A stretch of 10,488 nt of DNA from Akkermansiaceae bacterium (GCA_028293225.1 JAQGPE010000022.1:1-10488); one strand, 5' to 3'. Counted from the first letter of the stretch, positions 1 to 6,796 are shown. Numbers and translations are program-made. Notes: generated by a model not told the origin, from the letters alone.

Positions 1-306
1 CAGCCGCTTCCGGCGCCAGAAGTAATAGACGGTCCCGGCCAGGGCCAGCAACGCCAGAACCGCGTCGAGCAGCGCCTCTTGCAGCAGGGGATCGCCGATT
101 CGGTGGACGAGCTTGTAATTCCGCTCCACCCCCGGCGGCGGCGTGTAGATATCGTACATAACCCGGCTCCAGCGGTGGACCTGCCAAGCCGAGGCCGCGG
201 CGAAGAAGATGGCCGCGCTGGCCCAGAGCTGCATCACCAGCGTCGCGCGCCGCCATTTCCGGAGGAAGTCCTCCGCTGTCGAAGGTGGAGAGGATTCAGG
301 GTTCAT
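1..306 (-). CDS. Small membrane protein, C-terminus cut by window edge
   Basis: I do not recognise a named family. The reading frame opens with ATG at 306 and stays open to base 1, giving 102 residues without a stop, so the C-terminus lies outside the window. After a polar, Pro/Ser-rich N-terminus and a basic stretch (FLRKWRRATL) there is a hydrophobic helix around residues 25-41 and a second at about 82-96, ending in the basic YYFWRRKRL. Between them lies a loop with several Pro residues (YTPPPGVE). Two helices with a short outer loop and a basic cytoplasmic tail match the architecture of the next two upstream genes. Its ATG overlaps the TGA of the 303-635 gene as ATGA, so translation is probably coupled. 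No Shine-Dalgarno sequence precedes the ATG. Function unknown. Confidence 0.75.
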   Translation of the reverse strand, partial: MNPESSPPSTAEDFLRKWRRATLVMQLWASAAIFFAAASAWQVHRWSRVMYDIYTPPPGVERNYKLVHRIGDPLLQEALLDAVLALLALAGTVYYFWRRKRL

Positions 307-635
307 GGGGTGCGGAAAGGGAGCTGAGGTCCAGACTCGATCCGGGCCAGGCGGCGGCGGTCGCGGATCGCCAGAAGCCAGCGGATGAGGAACCCGAGCA
401 TGCCGGCCGCCCCGACCAACCCTACGAGTGAGCCGACGACCGGATAGATGAACGCTTCCCCATAGTGATCCCTCCATTGGCCGGCTGCCATGAGCGCCCG
501 AGCCTTCCACCGGCCGAGCAGAAACCCTCCGCCCCAGAAAACGATGCCCACCATCGCCCAGCTCACTGCAATCCGGAAGCTGGCTTTCTCGTTCCGCAGG
601 GCGCGGCGCATGGACTCGGAAGGTTCGGAATTCAT
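303..635 (-). CDS. Small two-helix membrane protein with RWxxAxxDRRR motif
   Basis: Function unknown; 110 residues. A charged N-terminus (residues 1-20) is followed by a hydrophobic helix at about 23-41, a short loop containing Trp and His (about 42-62), a second helix at about 63-84, and a basic tail with the motif RWLLAIRDRRR at residues 85-95. By the positive-inside rule both termini should be cytoplasmic, which is inference. The motif recurs at the same place, just after the last helix, in the proteins encoded at 635-1105 and 4600-5025, so these look like paralogues. The ATG at 635 overlaps the stop of the upstream gene by one base (TGATG), and its own TGA overlaps the next ATG by four bases (ATGA), which indicates one transcript with coupled translation. 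No good Shine-Dalgarno sequence is visible. Confidence 0.8.
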   Translation of the reverse strand: MNSEPSESMRRALRNEKASFRIAVSWAMVGIVFWGGGFLLGRWKARALMAAGQWRDHYGEAFIYPVVGSLVGLVGAAGMLGFLIRWLLAIRDRRRLARIESGPQLPFRTP

Positions 636-1105
636 CAGCGCGGCAATCTCTTAGAAGGCCCACCGATCGCTTCGAGATCCGGATGATCGGCGGGATATAT
701 GGCACGGCGGCGGTCCTTGATGGCTCCGATCCACCGGATGAGACTCGCCACGAAGCCAAAGGGACTGACGACCACCATCAGCATGCTGGCGATGACCAGG
801 ATTGCGAAGATCACACCCTTGAGTTCGACCAGCCAGGGTGCGCCCAGAGCCATCCATTGGCGACCGCTTCCCGATCCGGACCTGAATCCAAAAGAAACCC
901 CGTAGGCGAAAGCAGCCCCGGCGACGCCCATCCCCAGCCACGTGCAGGTCTGTCCGAACTCGTGGCGCTCCCGCTGATAGGCGGCTGCCACCGTCCGGGC
1001 GATGTCCAGCCGCCGCATGTCGAGCTGCCGCGCCCGCCACTCCGGCGAGCCGGTGACATACTGCATTTTTTCGGCATCGGACATCTCCTCTAGATAACGC
1101 CGCAA
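635..1105 (-). CDS. Small two-helix membrane protein with RWxxAxxDRRR motif, TTG start
   Basis: Function unknown; 156 residues from a TTG start at 1105, which has GGAAAGAG about five bases upstream. An alternative ATG at 1084 (giving MSDAEKMQ) has AGAGGAG directly abutting it with no spacing, so the start is uncertain by seven codons. The N-terminal 50 residues are soluble and charged, rich in Arg and Glu. A first hydrophobic helix lies at about 55-75, a Ser/Gly-rich loop (SGSGSG) at 76-83, a second helix at about 95-122, and then RWIGAIKDRRR at residues 124-134, matching the motif of its neighbour. The tail has an acidic, His-containing stretch. It is the first gene of the set of coupled genes running to the left edge and lies 68 bases downstream of the TonB receptor gene on the same strand. 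Confidence 0.78.
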   Translation of the reverse strand: MRRYLEEMSDAEKMQYVTGSPEWRARQLDMRRLDIARTVAAAYQRERHEFGQTCTWLGMGVAGAAFAYGVSFGFRSGSGSGRQWMALGAPWLVELKGVIFAILVIASMLMVVVSPFGFVASLIRWIGAIKDRRRAIYPADHPDLEAIGGPSKRLPR

Positions 1106-1123
1106 AACGCTCTTTCCACAAGC

Positions 1124-1151
1124 AGGGAGAGCGAATCCTCACGCTCTCCCT
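1124..1151 (-). terminator. Perfect 10-bp hairpin after the TonB receptor gene
   Basis: AGGGAGAGCG (1124-1133) and its exact complement CGCTCTCCCT (1142-1151) flank an 8-base loop. The hairpin sits between the receptor stop codon at 1174 and the start of the next minus-strand gene at 1105. There is no clear run of T after it on either strand, so it may be a weak or factor-assisted terminator, or an mRNA-stabilising structure at the 3' end of the receptor message. The pairing is seen directly; the role is inference. Confidence 0.5.
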
Positions 1152-1173
1152 TCGATGCCCGGGTTGATGGTCT

Positions 1174-3393
1174 TCAGAACTTGTAGTTCACGCCGGCGAG
1201 GATGGTCCGGCCGCTGCGGGTGTATTCGTGGCGGAGTTCTCCATCGGCGCTGAGTTCCGTCTCGCGGCGGCGCGTATCGGCCAGGTTGCGGATTTCGAGG
1301 AAGGCCTCCAGACCGGCGCCGAGCGGCTGGCGGATCGCCAGATTCGCCAGCCACTCCGGGGTGTAGCTCAGCGCGGTGCCGTCCGACTCGTGCCACTCGG
1401 TGGTATCGACGAAGTTGCCGGAGAGGGTGAAGCGGGTGCGGGTCCTCTCGATCTCGTAGTCGATGCCCACGTTGGCGATGAACTTCGGCTGTTCCTCAAA
1501 GGAGCTGCTACCTCCGCCATCGTACTTCAGGTGCGAGGTGTAGATCGACTGGTTCGCCCACAGCGCGATGCCGTGCAGGGCCTGAAAATGGGTCAGGGAA
1601 AAGTCGTAACGCTGGTCCAGCTCGATCCCCTTCAGGAAGCCGTCGCCGACATTGCGATACTGGTAGAGATCGTAGTCGGAGCTGCCGACCGGCGTGGTGC
1701 CGGTGCGGTCCTCCTGGATCACGTCGGAGATCTTCTTGTAAAAGACATTCGCCCCGAGGAACAGCGGCCCGGTCTTCCAGTCGACGCCGAGATCCGAGTT
1801 CCAGCTGCGGGCGGGATCGAGGTCCGGATTGCCGACGGTCACGATCTCCTCATCGTTGTCGATCTTCCGATACGGGCTCAGCTGGTCGAACTGCGGGCGG
1901 TTGACCGTGCGGGAAAAGGACAGGTGAAAGGCGAGGTCCTTCTTCGGCTCATAGAGCAGGTGCAGGGTCGGATTCCAGTCGGTGGTGGAGCGGGTGGACT
2001 CGCTGAAGCTGCCATCGTGGGAACGCAGCTTCACATACTCGGCGCGCAGGCCGGGCATGATGCTGAATTCATCGGTGAGCCAGATCTGGTCCTGCACGAA
2101 GCCTGCCAAGTAGTCCTCCGTCAGGTGATAGGTGTCGGAGGCGGTGGTCAGGTCGTCCACATTGCCGTCGTCATCGGTGACCTGCTCGTGGAGGTGGCTG
2201 TCGCGGACCTTGTTGCGATAGGCGGCGCCGATCTTGAGCTGCTGCTTCAGCGGCGTTTCGAGATCCAGCGTGGTCTTCGTCTGGACATCCCAGGTGACGT
2301 CCTCCTTGTATTCGCGCTGCAGTTCCTGCTCGTCGAATTTCAAGGAGCCGCCGCTTTCCTTGTAGCTGTCGGTACCGGTGTAGGGCGTGTGCTCGTAGGC
2401 TTTGTAGTAGCTCAGCAGCGTGTCCTGGCGGGCGCGGTCCGACCAGCGGTGCAGGCTGGAAGCGGTGAAGCCGGAGGTCTGCTTGCGGATCTCCTCGAAG
2501 TCCTGGTCGATGCTTTCGTCCTTGCCCGCCGCCTTGGTCAGATCGCGGGTGTCCTTGCGGCTGCGCTTGGAGCTGTCGAGCAGCAGGAACATCGGTTTGA
2601 TGTGGAACTCACCGTCCTCGTAGAAAAAGCCGGCATCCAGGAAGGCGCTGTAGGACTCCAGCTCCTTGTGCTCCCGGCGCTGGCTGACCTTCGTGAGCTT
2701 GCCGTCCTCATAGGTGTAGGTGTCCTTGTTCTTCAGGAAGGGATCGAGCCCGTAGTCGACCGCGCCAAGCAGGCCGAACCACTCCAGCGGCCGGCCGCCG
2801 GCCATGGCGGAGACGTTCCACAGCGGATTCTGCCGGGCCCGCGCGCCGTAGCCCAGGCGCAGCTCGCCCTCGAACTTCTGCGGGATGGCGATGGTCTCCA
2901 GGTCGAGACGGCCGCCGATGCCGTCGCTCTCATACTCGGCGGAGGGATTGCGGATCACCCGGGCCTTCTGGAACAGGCCGGCGGGAAAGCGGTTGAGCTC
3001 AAACTGGCGCTCCTCACCCCCGTCGGGGATCTGCACGCCGCCGAGCTGCACCCGCGAATACGCGGTCGGCAGGCCGCGGAGCTGCAGGTTCTTGTTCTCA
3101 TTGATGTCGCCGCCGAAGTAGACGCCGGGCGTGAATTTCAGCGAGTCGCCGAGCCGCAGCGCCGCCTGCTTTTTGAGGCCCTCGCGGTTGAGACCCACTT
3201 CCGGGACCGGCGACTGAATTCTCTCCTCCTCCAGGTCATCGGGCGTCTGGCCGGTCACGACCATCTTCTCCAACTCCGGCACCGGAGCGGGCTGCTCGGC
3301 CGCATGGGCGGCAAAGAATGGAGGAAGAAGGCAGGCGGTACAGGCCAGCAGCCGTGAGCGGCCGGACCAGGGAGATGAGGGGGAGGTGAACAT
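1174..3393 (-). CDS. TonB-dependent outer-membrane receptor, phytase-associated
   Basis: A 739-residue outer-membrane receptor that would import a ligand with energy from TonB-ExbB-ExbD. A Sec signal peptide covers about residues 1-31, with cleavage likely after AHA. A TonB-box-like segment KMVVTGQ lies near residues 43-49. The plug domain follows (about 60-170) with typical plug phrases: LGDSLKFTPGV, LQLRGL, an FPAG segment and an IGGRLDLET-like end. The rest is beta-barrel with alternating aromatic and polar residues, loops rich in Asp/Glu, and a C-terminal Phe (VNYKF) as expected for outer-membrane assembly. It resembles the Xanthomonas/Caulobacter-type receptor group, and the size is usual. 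There is no FecA-type N-terminal signalling domain. It follows the phytase gene by 42 bases on the same strand; beta-propeller phytase and receptor pairs are known in other Gram-negative bacteria, so the ligand may be phytate, a lower inositol phosphate or a metal complex. The ATG at 3393 has no Shine-Dalgarno sequence. Confidence 0.93.
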   Translation of the reverse strand: MFTSPSSPWSGRSRLLACTACLLPPFFAAHAAEQPAPVPELEKMVVTGQTPDDLEEERIQSPVPEVGLNREGLKKQAALRLGDSLKFTPGVYFGGDINENKNLQLRGLPTAYSRVQLGGVQIPDGGEERQFELNRFPAGLFQKARVIRNPSAEYESDGIGGRLDLETIAIPQKFEGELRLGYGARARQNPLWNVSAMAGGRPLEWFGLLGAVDYGLDPFLKNKDTYTYEDGKLTKVSQRREHKELESYSAFLDAGFFYEDGEFHIKPMFLLLDSSKRSRKDTRDLTKAAGKDESIDQDFEEIRKQTSGFTASSLHRWSDRARQDTLLSYYKAYEHTPYTGTDSYKESGGSLKFDEQELQREYKEDVTWDVQTKTTLDLETPLKQQLKIGAAYRNKVRDSHLHEQVTDDDGNVDDLTTASDTYHLTEDYLAGFVQDQIWLTDEFSIMPGLRAEYVKLRSHDGSFSESTRSTTDWNPTLHLLYEPKKDLAFHLSFSRTVNRPQFDQLSPYRKIDNDEEIVTVGNPDLDPARSWNSDLGVDWKTGPLFLGANVFYKKISDVIQEDRTGTTPVGSSDYDLYQYRNVGDGFLKGIELDQRYDFSLTHFQALHGIALWANQSIYTSHLKYDGGGSSSFEEQPKFIANVGIDYEIERTRTRFTLSGNFVDTTEWHESDGTALSYTPEWLANLAIRQPLGAGLEAFLEIRNLADTRRRETELSADGELRHEYTRSGRTILAGVNYKF

Positions 3394-3405
3394 GCTTGGA
3401 CGAGG

Positions 3406-3430
3406 TACGGTATAAATAGTAATGAATAGG
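3406..3430 (-). promoter_or_regulatory. AT-rich patch ahead of the receptor gene, possible promoter
   Basis: In the 42-base gap between the phytase stop and the receptor ATG, the minus strand reads TATTCATTACTATTTATACC, a marked AT-rich island in GC-rich DNA. TATTTA or TTATAC could serve as a -10 element, but no convincing -35 is visible. It might give the receptor gene its own promoter, or keep the translation start free of structure. Evidence is composition and placement only. Confidence 0.25.
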
Positions 3431-3435
3431 GTGGC

Positions 3436-4494
3436 CTACTTCACCGGCAGAGCCGCGCTTTTCAGCTCGCCGCCGGCGATGTCAGCCCACGAATAGAAAT
3501 GGAAGGTCCGGTCGCTGGACATGGCCACGAACAGGCCGCCGGGGAACTTCGGCCCGAGGGGGACCGGGGTCAGGTCGCTGCCGTCGCTTTCCACGGTGGA
3601 GAGAGAGGCGACTTTCACCAGTTCGTGCGGCGCTTCACGGTTGAAGATCCGGAACGTATTGGCCTGCTGGTCGGAAACCAGGAGGTAGCCGGCCTTCCCA
3701 TCGACCGGGTAGATGGCGATGCCCTCGCGGTCCTTGGTGAAGCCATCGGTACCGAAGACACTGCGCGGCTCCCCTGCCCCGGGCGCGTCCGGATCGGCGG
3801 CGTATTCGCGGATCCCGAAATGCTCGTCCGAGTAGTAAACCGAGCCCGCCGCCGCATCGACCGCGACGGCTTCGATCTCCTTCTTGCCGCTGAAAGCGCC
3901 GAACTTCCGGACCAGTGCCATCTTGACGAATCCCTGGCCGTCGTCCTCCAGACGGTACTGCCACAGGTAGCCCTCCGCCGGGCCGGATTTCCCGCTGACG
4001 ATCGCAAAGGCGGCCTGGTCCCGCGGCCGCTGATAGAGCGCGATCCCCATCGGCGCCCGGGTGGTGTCGCCGTCGAAAACGATCAGGTCAACCCGCTCGA
4101 GGGGCTCCAGGTCCGGCAGGCGGAAGACGCGCAGGCGCTGCTTTTCCCGCTCCGTCAGCACGGCGATGTCCACCGCCTTGCCGCCGAGCGCGAAGCCGCG
4201 CAGGACGTCGACATTGTTGGGCCGTTTGAGACCGGTGACCTTGCGGACGATCCTGCCCGCCAGATCGAAGGCGTAGAGGCCGCCGTCGCTGTCCTTGTCG
4301 GTGCCGAGAATCAGGCTCTGCAGCGGGTCGGCCGCGTTGATCCAGATCGCCGGGTCATCGGTGTCGTGAGGGGTGGTCTCCGTGACCACCACCGGCTGGA
4401 TTTTCTTCCCGCCCAGGTCTTCGCCGTGACCCGCCCAGAGGGTGGCCATCCAGATGATGGCGAGGGCGGAGCGGAAAGAGACCGGGCGGATCAT
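3436..4494 (-). CDS. Beta-propeller phytase (3-phytase), secreted
   Basis: A phytase of the beta-propeller family (Pfam phytase family, EC 3.1.3.8), which removes phosphates from myo-inositol hexakisphosphate in a calcium-dependent way. The 352-residue protein begins with a Sec signal (hydrophobic about residues 10-22), so it acts in the periplasm or outside. Family landmarks run in order: DTDDPAIWIN near 45-54, LILGTDKDSDGGLYAFDL near 61-78, RPNNVDV near 91-97, KKEIEAVAVD near 204-213, YYSDEHFGIREY near 220-231, DREGIAIY near 255-262, YLLVSDQQANTFRIFNR near 270-286 and DGSDLTP near 304-310. The acidic residues in these segments are the expected Ca2+ and phosphate-site ligands. Length matches the family. 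ATG at 4494 was chosen; a GTG one codon earlier (4497) is equally possible, and neither has a Shine-Dalgarno sequence. It is the first gene of an operon with the TonB receptor. Confidence 0.94.
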   Translation of the reverse strand: MIRPVSFRSALAIIWMATLWAGHGEDLGGKKIQPVVVTETTPHDTDDPAIWINAADPLQSLILGTDKDSDGGLYAFDLAGRIVRKVTGLKRPNNVDVLRGFALGGKAVDIAVLTEREKQRLRVFRLPDLEPLERVDLIVFDGDTTRAPMGIALYQRPRDQAAFAIVSGKSGPAEGYLWQYRLEDDGQGFVKMALVRKFGAFSGKKEIEAVAVDAAAGSVYYSDEHFGIREYAADPDAPGAGEPRSVFGTDGFTKDREGIAIYPVDGKAGYLLVSDQQANTFRIFNREAPHELVKVASLSTVESDGSDLTPVPLGPKFPGGLFVAMSSDRTFHFYSWADIAGGELKSAALPVK

Positions 4495-4529
4495 CACAGG
4501 AGAGGGGGGGCTGGAACGACCGCCCGATG

Positions 4530-4547
4530 ATGAGAAAACAATGAGAG
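4530..4547 (-). promoter_or_regulatory. Pho-box-like direct repeat upstream of the phytase gene
   Basis: On the minus strand CTCTCAT, four bases TGTT, then TTCTCAT make two 7-mers repeated at an 11-base period, starting about 35 bases before the phytase ATG. The PhoB binding site consensus is two CTGTCAT repeats separated by a 4-base A/T-rich spacer. The first half matches 6 of 7 positions and the second 5 of 7. The spacing and position fit phosphate-starvation control of a phytase, but no clear -10 element follows and no PhoB gene is in view. Placement is seen; function is inference. Confidence 0.35.
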
Positions 4548-4572
4548 ACGCCTTTCCGTCACAAGGAAATAG

Positions 4573-4619
4573 CTCCCGGCTAGCGGCCCCTTGCGCTTTT
4601 TAGCGACCCCTGCCGGGAG
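4573..4619 (-). terminator. Hairpin enclosing the stop codon of the 4600-5025 gene
   Basis: CTCCCGGC (4573-4580) pairs perfectly with GCCGGGAG (4612-4619), an 8-bp GC-rich stem around a 31-base loop. The loop holds the TAA stop of the small membrane protein gene (4600-4602), a nested 4-bp hairpin with a TTTT loop (4594-4605), and a 10-base direct repeat with one mismatch (4581-4590 and 4601-4610). It lies between that gene and the phytase gene. It could end transcription of the upstream gene or affect read-through into phytase; there is no long T run, so this is tentative. Confidence 0.35.
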
Positions 4620-5025
4620 GGGGGCCTTTCGGCTGGGGAGCGATCTCGAAATGACGGCGGCGATCACCCACCGCCTCCAGCCAGCGGATGCCGCTCCAGA
4701 CCGTCCCGACTGCGGAACCGAAGAAGAGCACGAGCCCCCCTGCCGCAGCCACGTCGCCGAGAATGCCAGCTTCCCGCGACGGCGGCGGAGGAGGTGCTCC
4801 CACGCTGAGCCTTGGATAAGGCGGGCGATAGTGGTAATGATGGACCTGATAGATGAGTCCGTAGATCAGCCCCGCGAGGAGCACCGAAAAGACCGTCATG
4901 CAGAGGCAGGCCGACCAAAAAGCCCGCCGTTCTCTTTTGAACGCGGCCTCCCGTTTCGCGGCGATCAGGTTCTTCAGGTCCTCCACGAGGGCATCCTTGT
5001 CCTGCTCCCGGAAGGGATGTCGCAT
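4600..5025 (-). CDS. Small two-helix membrane protein with RWxxAxxDRRR motif
   Basis: Function unknown; 141 residues from ATG at 5025. The N-terminal 35 residues are highly charged and probably helical (DALVEDLKNL, AAFKRERRAF). A first membrane helix spans about 38-59, followed by a His/Tyr/Pro-rich loop (VHHYHYRPPYPR, then five Pro at 78-82), a second helix at about 90-110, and RWLEAVGDRRR at residues 114-124. This motif and layout match the proteins encoded at 303-635 and 635-1105 on the other side of the phytase operon. The His/Tyr loop between the helices would face the periplasm and might bind metal, which is speculation. The frame stays open far upstream into antisense pyrE, but the translation there lacks plausibility. 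GGAG lies one base before the ATG. A GTG eleven codons upstream is an alternative start. Confidence 0.72.
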   Translation of the reverse strand: MRHPFREQDKDALVEDLKNLIAAKREAAFKRERRAFWSACLCMTVFSVLLAGLIYGLIYQVHHYHYRPPYPRLSVGAPPPPPSREAGILGDVAAAGGLVLFFGSAVGTVWSGIRWLEAVGDRRRHFEIAPQPKGPPPGRGR

Positions 5026-5166
5026 GCTCCGCGGCTTGGGACTGCTGCCTTCCTCCACTCCGACAGCTAGCCTTCCCCTGAGGAAGGAGCAAGGAACAAG
5101 CCCTCCCACCCGGCCCGGCGCGACGTTGGTCTGGACTCCCGCGCCGGATCGCGGAAACCTCCCGGC
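5026..5166. promoter_or_regulatory. Divergent intergenic region between membrane protein gene and pyrE
   Basis: This 141-base space must hold the start signals for two genes transcribed away from each other. I see no convincing sigma-70 -35/-10 pair on either strand. A 6-bp hairpin, CCTTCC (5071-5076) with GGAAGG (5082-5087), lies in the middle. The bases before the pyrE ATG contain no Shine-Dalgarno sequence. Confidence 0.3.
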
Positions 5167-5730
5167 ATGTCCGAATCCGCCGCCGCCCTGAAGTCCCTGC
5201 TGCTGAAAAAGTCCGTCCGCACCGGCACCTTCACCCTCGCCTCCGGCAAGGAAAGCGACCTCTACATCGACTGCCGCGTCACCGCGCTCGATCCCTTCGG
5301 CGCGCTGCTGATCGGCGAACTGGGCTGGGCCGCGGTCCGCGAAAAGATCCAGGCGGAAGGGCTGAAGATCGACTCGATCGGCGGCATGACCCTGGGCGCG
5401 GACCCGATTTCCCTGGCCGTCGGCATGGCCAGCGCGAAGAACCACCCGGACGAAGCGCTGCAGGTCTTCACCGTGCGCAAGGAGCCGAAAGGCCACGGCC
5501 GCGGCAAACAGATCGAAGGCAACTTCGCGGAAGGCCAGACCGTGATCGTCGTCGATGACGTGATCACCACCGGCGGCTCCACCCTGAAGGCGATCGAAGT
5601 GATCGAGCGCGACGGCGGCAAGGTCGCCTTTGCCCTGGTGCTGGTGGACCGCGAGGAAGGCGGCCGCCAGGCGATCGAGGCCCGCGGCATCCCGGTGCTG
5701 GCGCTTTACTCCCGCAGCACGCTACTGTGA
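5167..5730 (+). CDS. pyrE: Orotate phosphoribosyltransferase
   Basis: Catalyses orotate plus PRPP to orotidine 5'-phosphate and pyrophosphate, the fifth step of cytoplasmic UMP synthesis (EC 2.4.2.10). The 187-residue protein has the family's features in order: the N-terminal FTLASGKESDLYIDCR segment near 22-37, IGGMTLGADP near 71-80, the catalytic flexible loop VRKEPKGHGRGKQIEG near 103-118, and the PRPP-binding motif VIVVDDVITTGGST near 126-139 with its adjacent Asp pair. Length is normal for bacterial PyrE (about 180-220). The ATG at 5167 fits the family N-terminus. It is followed after only 3 bases by the 5734-6756 gene on the same strand, so they are very probably cotranscribed. No other pyrimidine gene is in the window, and no attenuator was recognised upstream. 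Confidence 0.95.
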   Translation: MSESAAALKSLLLKKSVRTGTFTLASGKESDLYIDCRVTALDPFGALLIGELGWAAVREKIQAEGLKIDSIGGMTLGADPISLAVGMASAKNHPDEALQVFTVRKEPKGHGRGKQIEGNFAEGQTVIVVDDVITTGGSTLKAIEVIERDGGKVAFALVLVDREEGGRQAIEARGIPVLALYSRSTLL

Positions 5731-5733
5731 GCC

Positions 5734-6756
5734 ATGCCGATGATCTCCCGCCGCAAGATCAAGTATGACGTCTCCCCTCTCCTGCGGCAGTACCTGCACC
5801 GCTTCGACCGGCAGAAGGAGATCCCCCAGGTTTACACGGATCTGACCCGCTTCGCCGGGTCGATGCCGTATGAGGACCCGCAGGGCAAGGAAACGCTGTG
5901 GCTGACGGTCTTCTACACGCCGGAGCTGATCGAGGAGCTGCGGCCGAAGCTGACCCAGATCTACGCGGAGTTGAAGATCGGCGGGGAAAGCGATCACCAC
6001 GAGCACCTCAGCGTCGACCGCATCGACTTCGGCGAGTTCGGGAATTCGCGGCCGTTCCGGATCCGGGTGACCAACCCCTACAATGACAACTCCGACTACT
6101 TCTACGTGAAGCAGGCGGACGCCTCCCGCATCTACGGCCTGGAGCTCGAGCACATCCTGTCGCCGAACCGGATCAACTACCTGGTCAATGGCAACACGCT
6201 GATCGAGGAGCACATCGCCGGCGTGCCGGGGGACGCCTTCCTGAGCAACCATCTGCCGCGGCCGGAATTGAACAAGGTCCGCATCGCCAAGGAGTTCACC
6301 AAGTTCAACGAGCGCTGCTTCATTCGCCTGCTCGGCGACATGCGCAGCGTCAACTACGTGGTCGATATCACCCCGGACTTCGAGGAGGTGCAGTACCGGG
6401 TGCGGCCGATCGACTTCGACCAGCAGAGCTACGAGCGGCGCGGCAAGACCTATCTGTCCTACCGCTTCGACTCGAACAAGGCGGTCACCAAGCTGGCCTT
6501 CGACGTCCTGAACCGGAAATCGATCGCGCAGTATGTGGCGGAGGAACACGCTCAGATGACCCGCCGCGCCAAGGTCGAGAGCCAGCGGCTGCGGGCGCTG
6601 CTGGGCATCATGCGCCGCGACGAACTGGCGCCGCTGGACCACGTCGCCTCGCTGGCCGCGGACCTGGAGAAATTCCACGGCACCGATTGCTTTCACGACT
6701 GCAAGACCATGGGCGAACTCACCGCCGCGCATGTCTCGCTGATGCTGGATTTGTGA
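5734..6756 (+). CDS. Uncharacterised protein, possible divergent kinase-like fold
   Basis: I do not recognise a named family. The 340-residue protein is soluble, with no signal peptide or membrane helix. Several segments look like a protein-kinase/APH-type fold. FYVKQAD has a Lys near 126 that could be the beta-3 Lys, and LELEHIL has Glu near 137-139 as on helix C. LIEEHIAGVPGDAFL (about 156-170) reads like a kinase hinge. LGDMRSVNYVVD has Asp202 and Asn207 in the D-x4-N spacing of catalytic loops, though His is replaced by Leu, and PIDFDQQSY has Asp227 where a metal-binding DFG/DFD Asp would be. The C-terminal 80 residues are helical and charged. The match is by eye and unproven. The gene starts 3 bases after pyrE, so it is probably in the same operon, but nothing in the sequence ties it to pyrimidine metabolism. 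The ATG has no Shine-Dalgarno sequence and may rely on coupling. Confidence 0.85.
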   Translation: MPMISRRKIKYDVSPLLRQYLHRFDRQKEIPQVYTDLTRFAGSMPYEDPQGKETLWLTVFYTPELIEELRPKLTQIYAELKIGGESDHHEHLSVDRIDFGEFGNSRPFRIRVTNPYNDNSDYFYVKQADASRIYGLELEHILSPNRINYLVNGNTLIEEHIAGVPGDAFLSNHLPRPELNKVRIAKEFTKFNERCFIRLLGDMRSVNYVVDITPDFEEVQYRVRPIDFDQQSYERRGKTYLSYRFDSNKAVTKLAFDVLNRKSIAQYVAEEHAQMTRRAKVESQRLRALLGIMRRDELAPLDHVASLAADLEKFHGTDCFHDCKTMGELTAAHVSLMLDL

Positions 6757-6796
6757 GAGGGTGACACTATCGGACAAGTGCTGCCGGACGCCTGTC

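Noticed and set aside
1228..3357. A 709-residue open frame on the plus strand, antisense to the TonB receptor
   Set aside because: The frame is open because of high GC and codon bias of the receptor gene. Its translation is a repetitive Val/Leu/Gly/Ala mix with no family features, while the opposite strand encodes a complete receptor with signal peptide and plug.
3499..4530. A 343-residue open frame on the plus strand, antisense to the phytase gene
   Set aside because: It mirrors the phytase gene codon for codon in GC-rich DNA and shows no recognisable motifs; the phytase on the other strand is certain.
5026..5496. N-terminal extension of the 4600-5025 gene into antisense pyrE
   Set aside because: The extra 157 residues overlap pyrE on the opposite strand and read as Gly/Arg/Gln-rich shadow sequence. 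The plausible membrane protein begins at the ATG at 5025.
5722..6777. A 351-residue open frame on the minus strand across the pyrE partner gene
   Set aside because: Antisense shadow of the 5734-6756 gene; no coherent motifs, and it would run through the pyrE stop and intergenic space.
6777..6796. Possible degenerate third REP copy (AGTGCTG then CGGACGC)
   Set aside because: It shares a few short words with the right REP arm but needs several gaps and forms no GTRG-headed hairpin, so chance similarity is likely.
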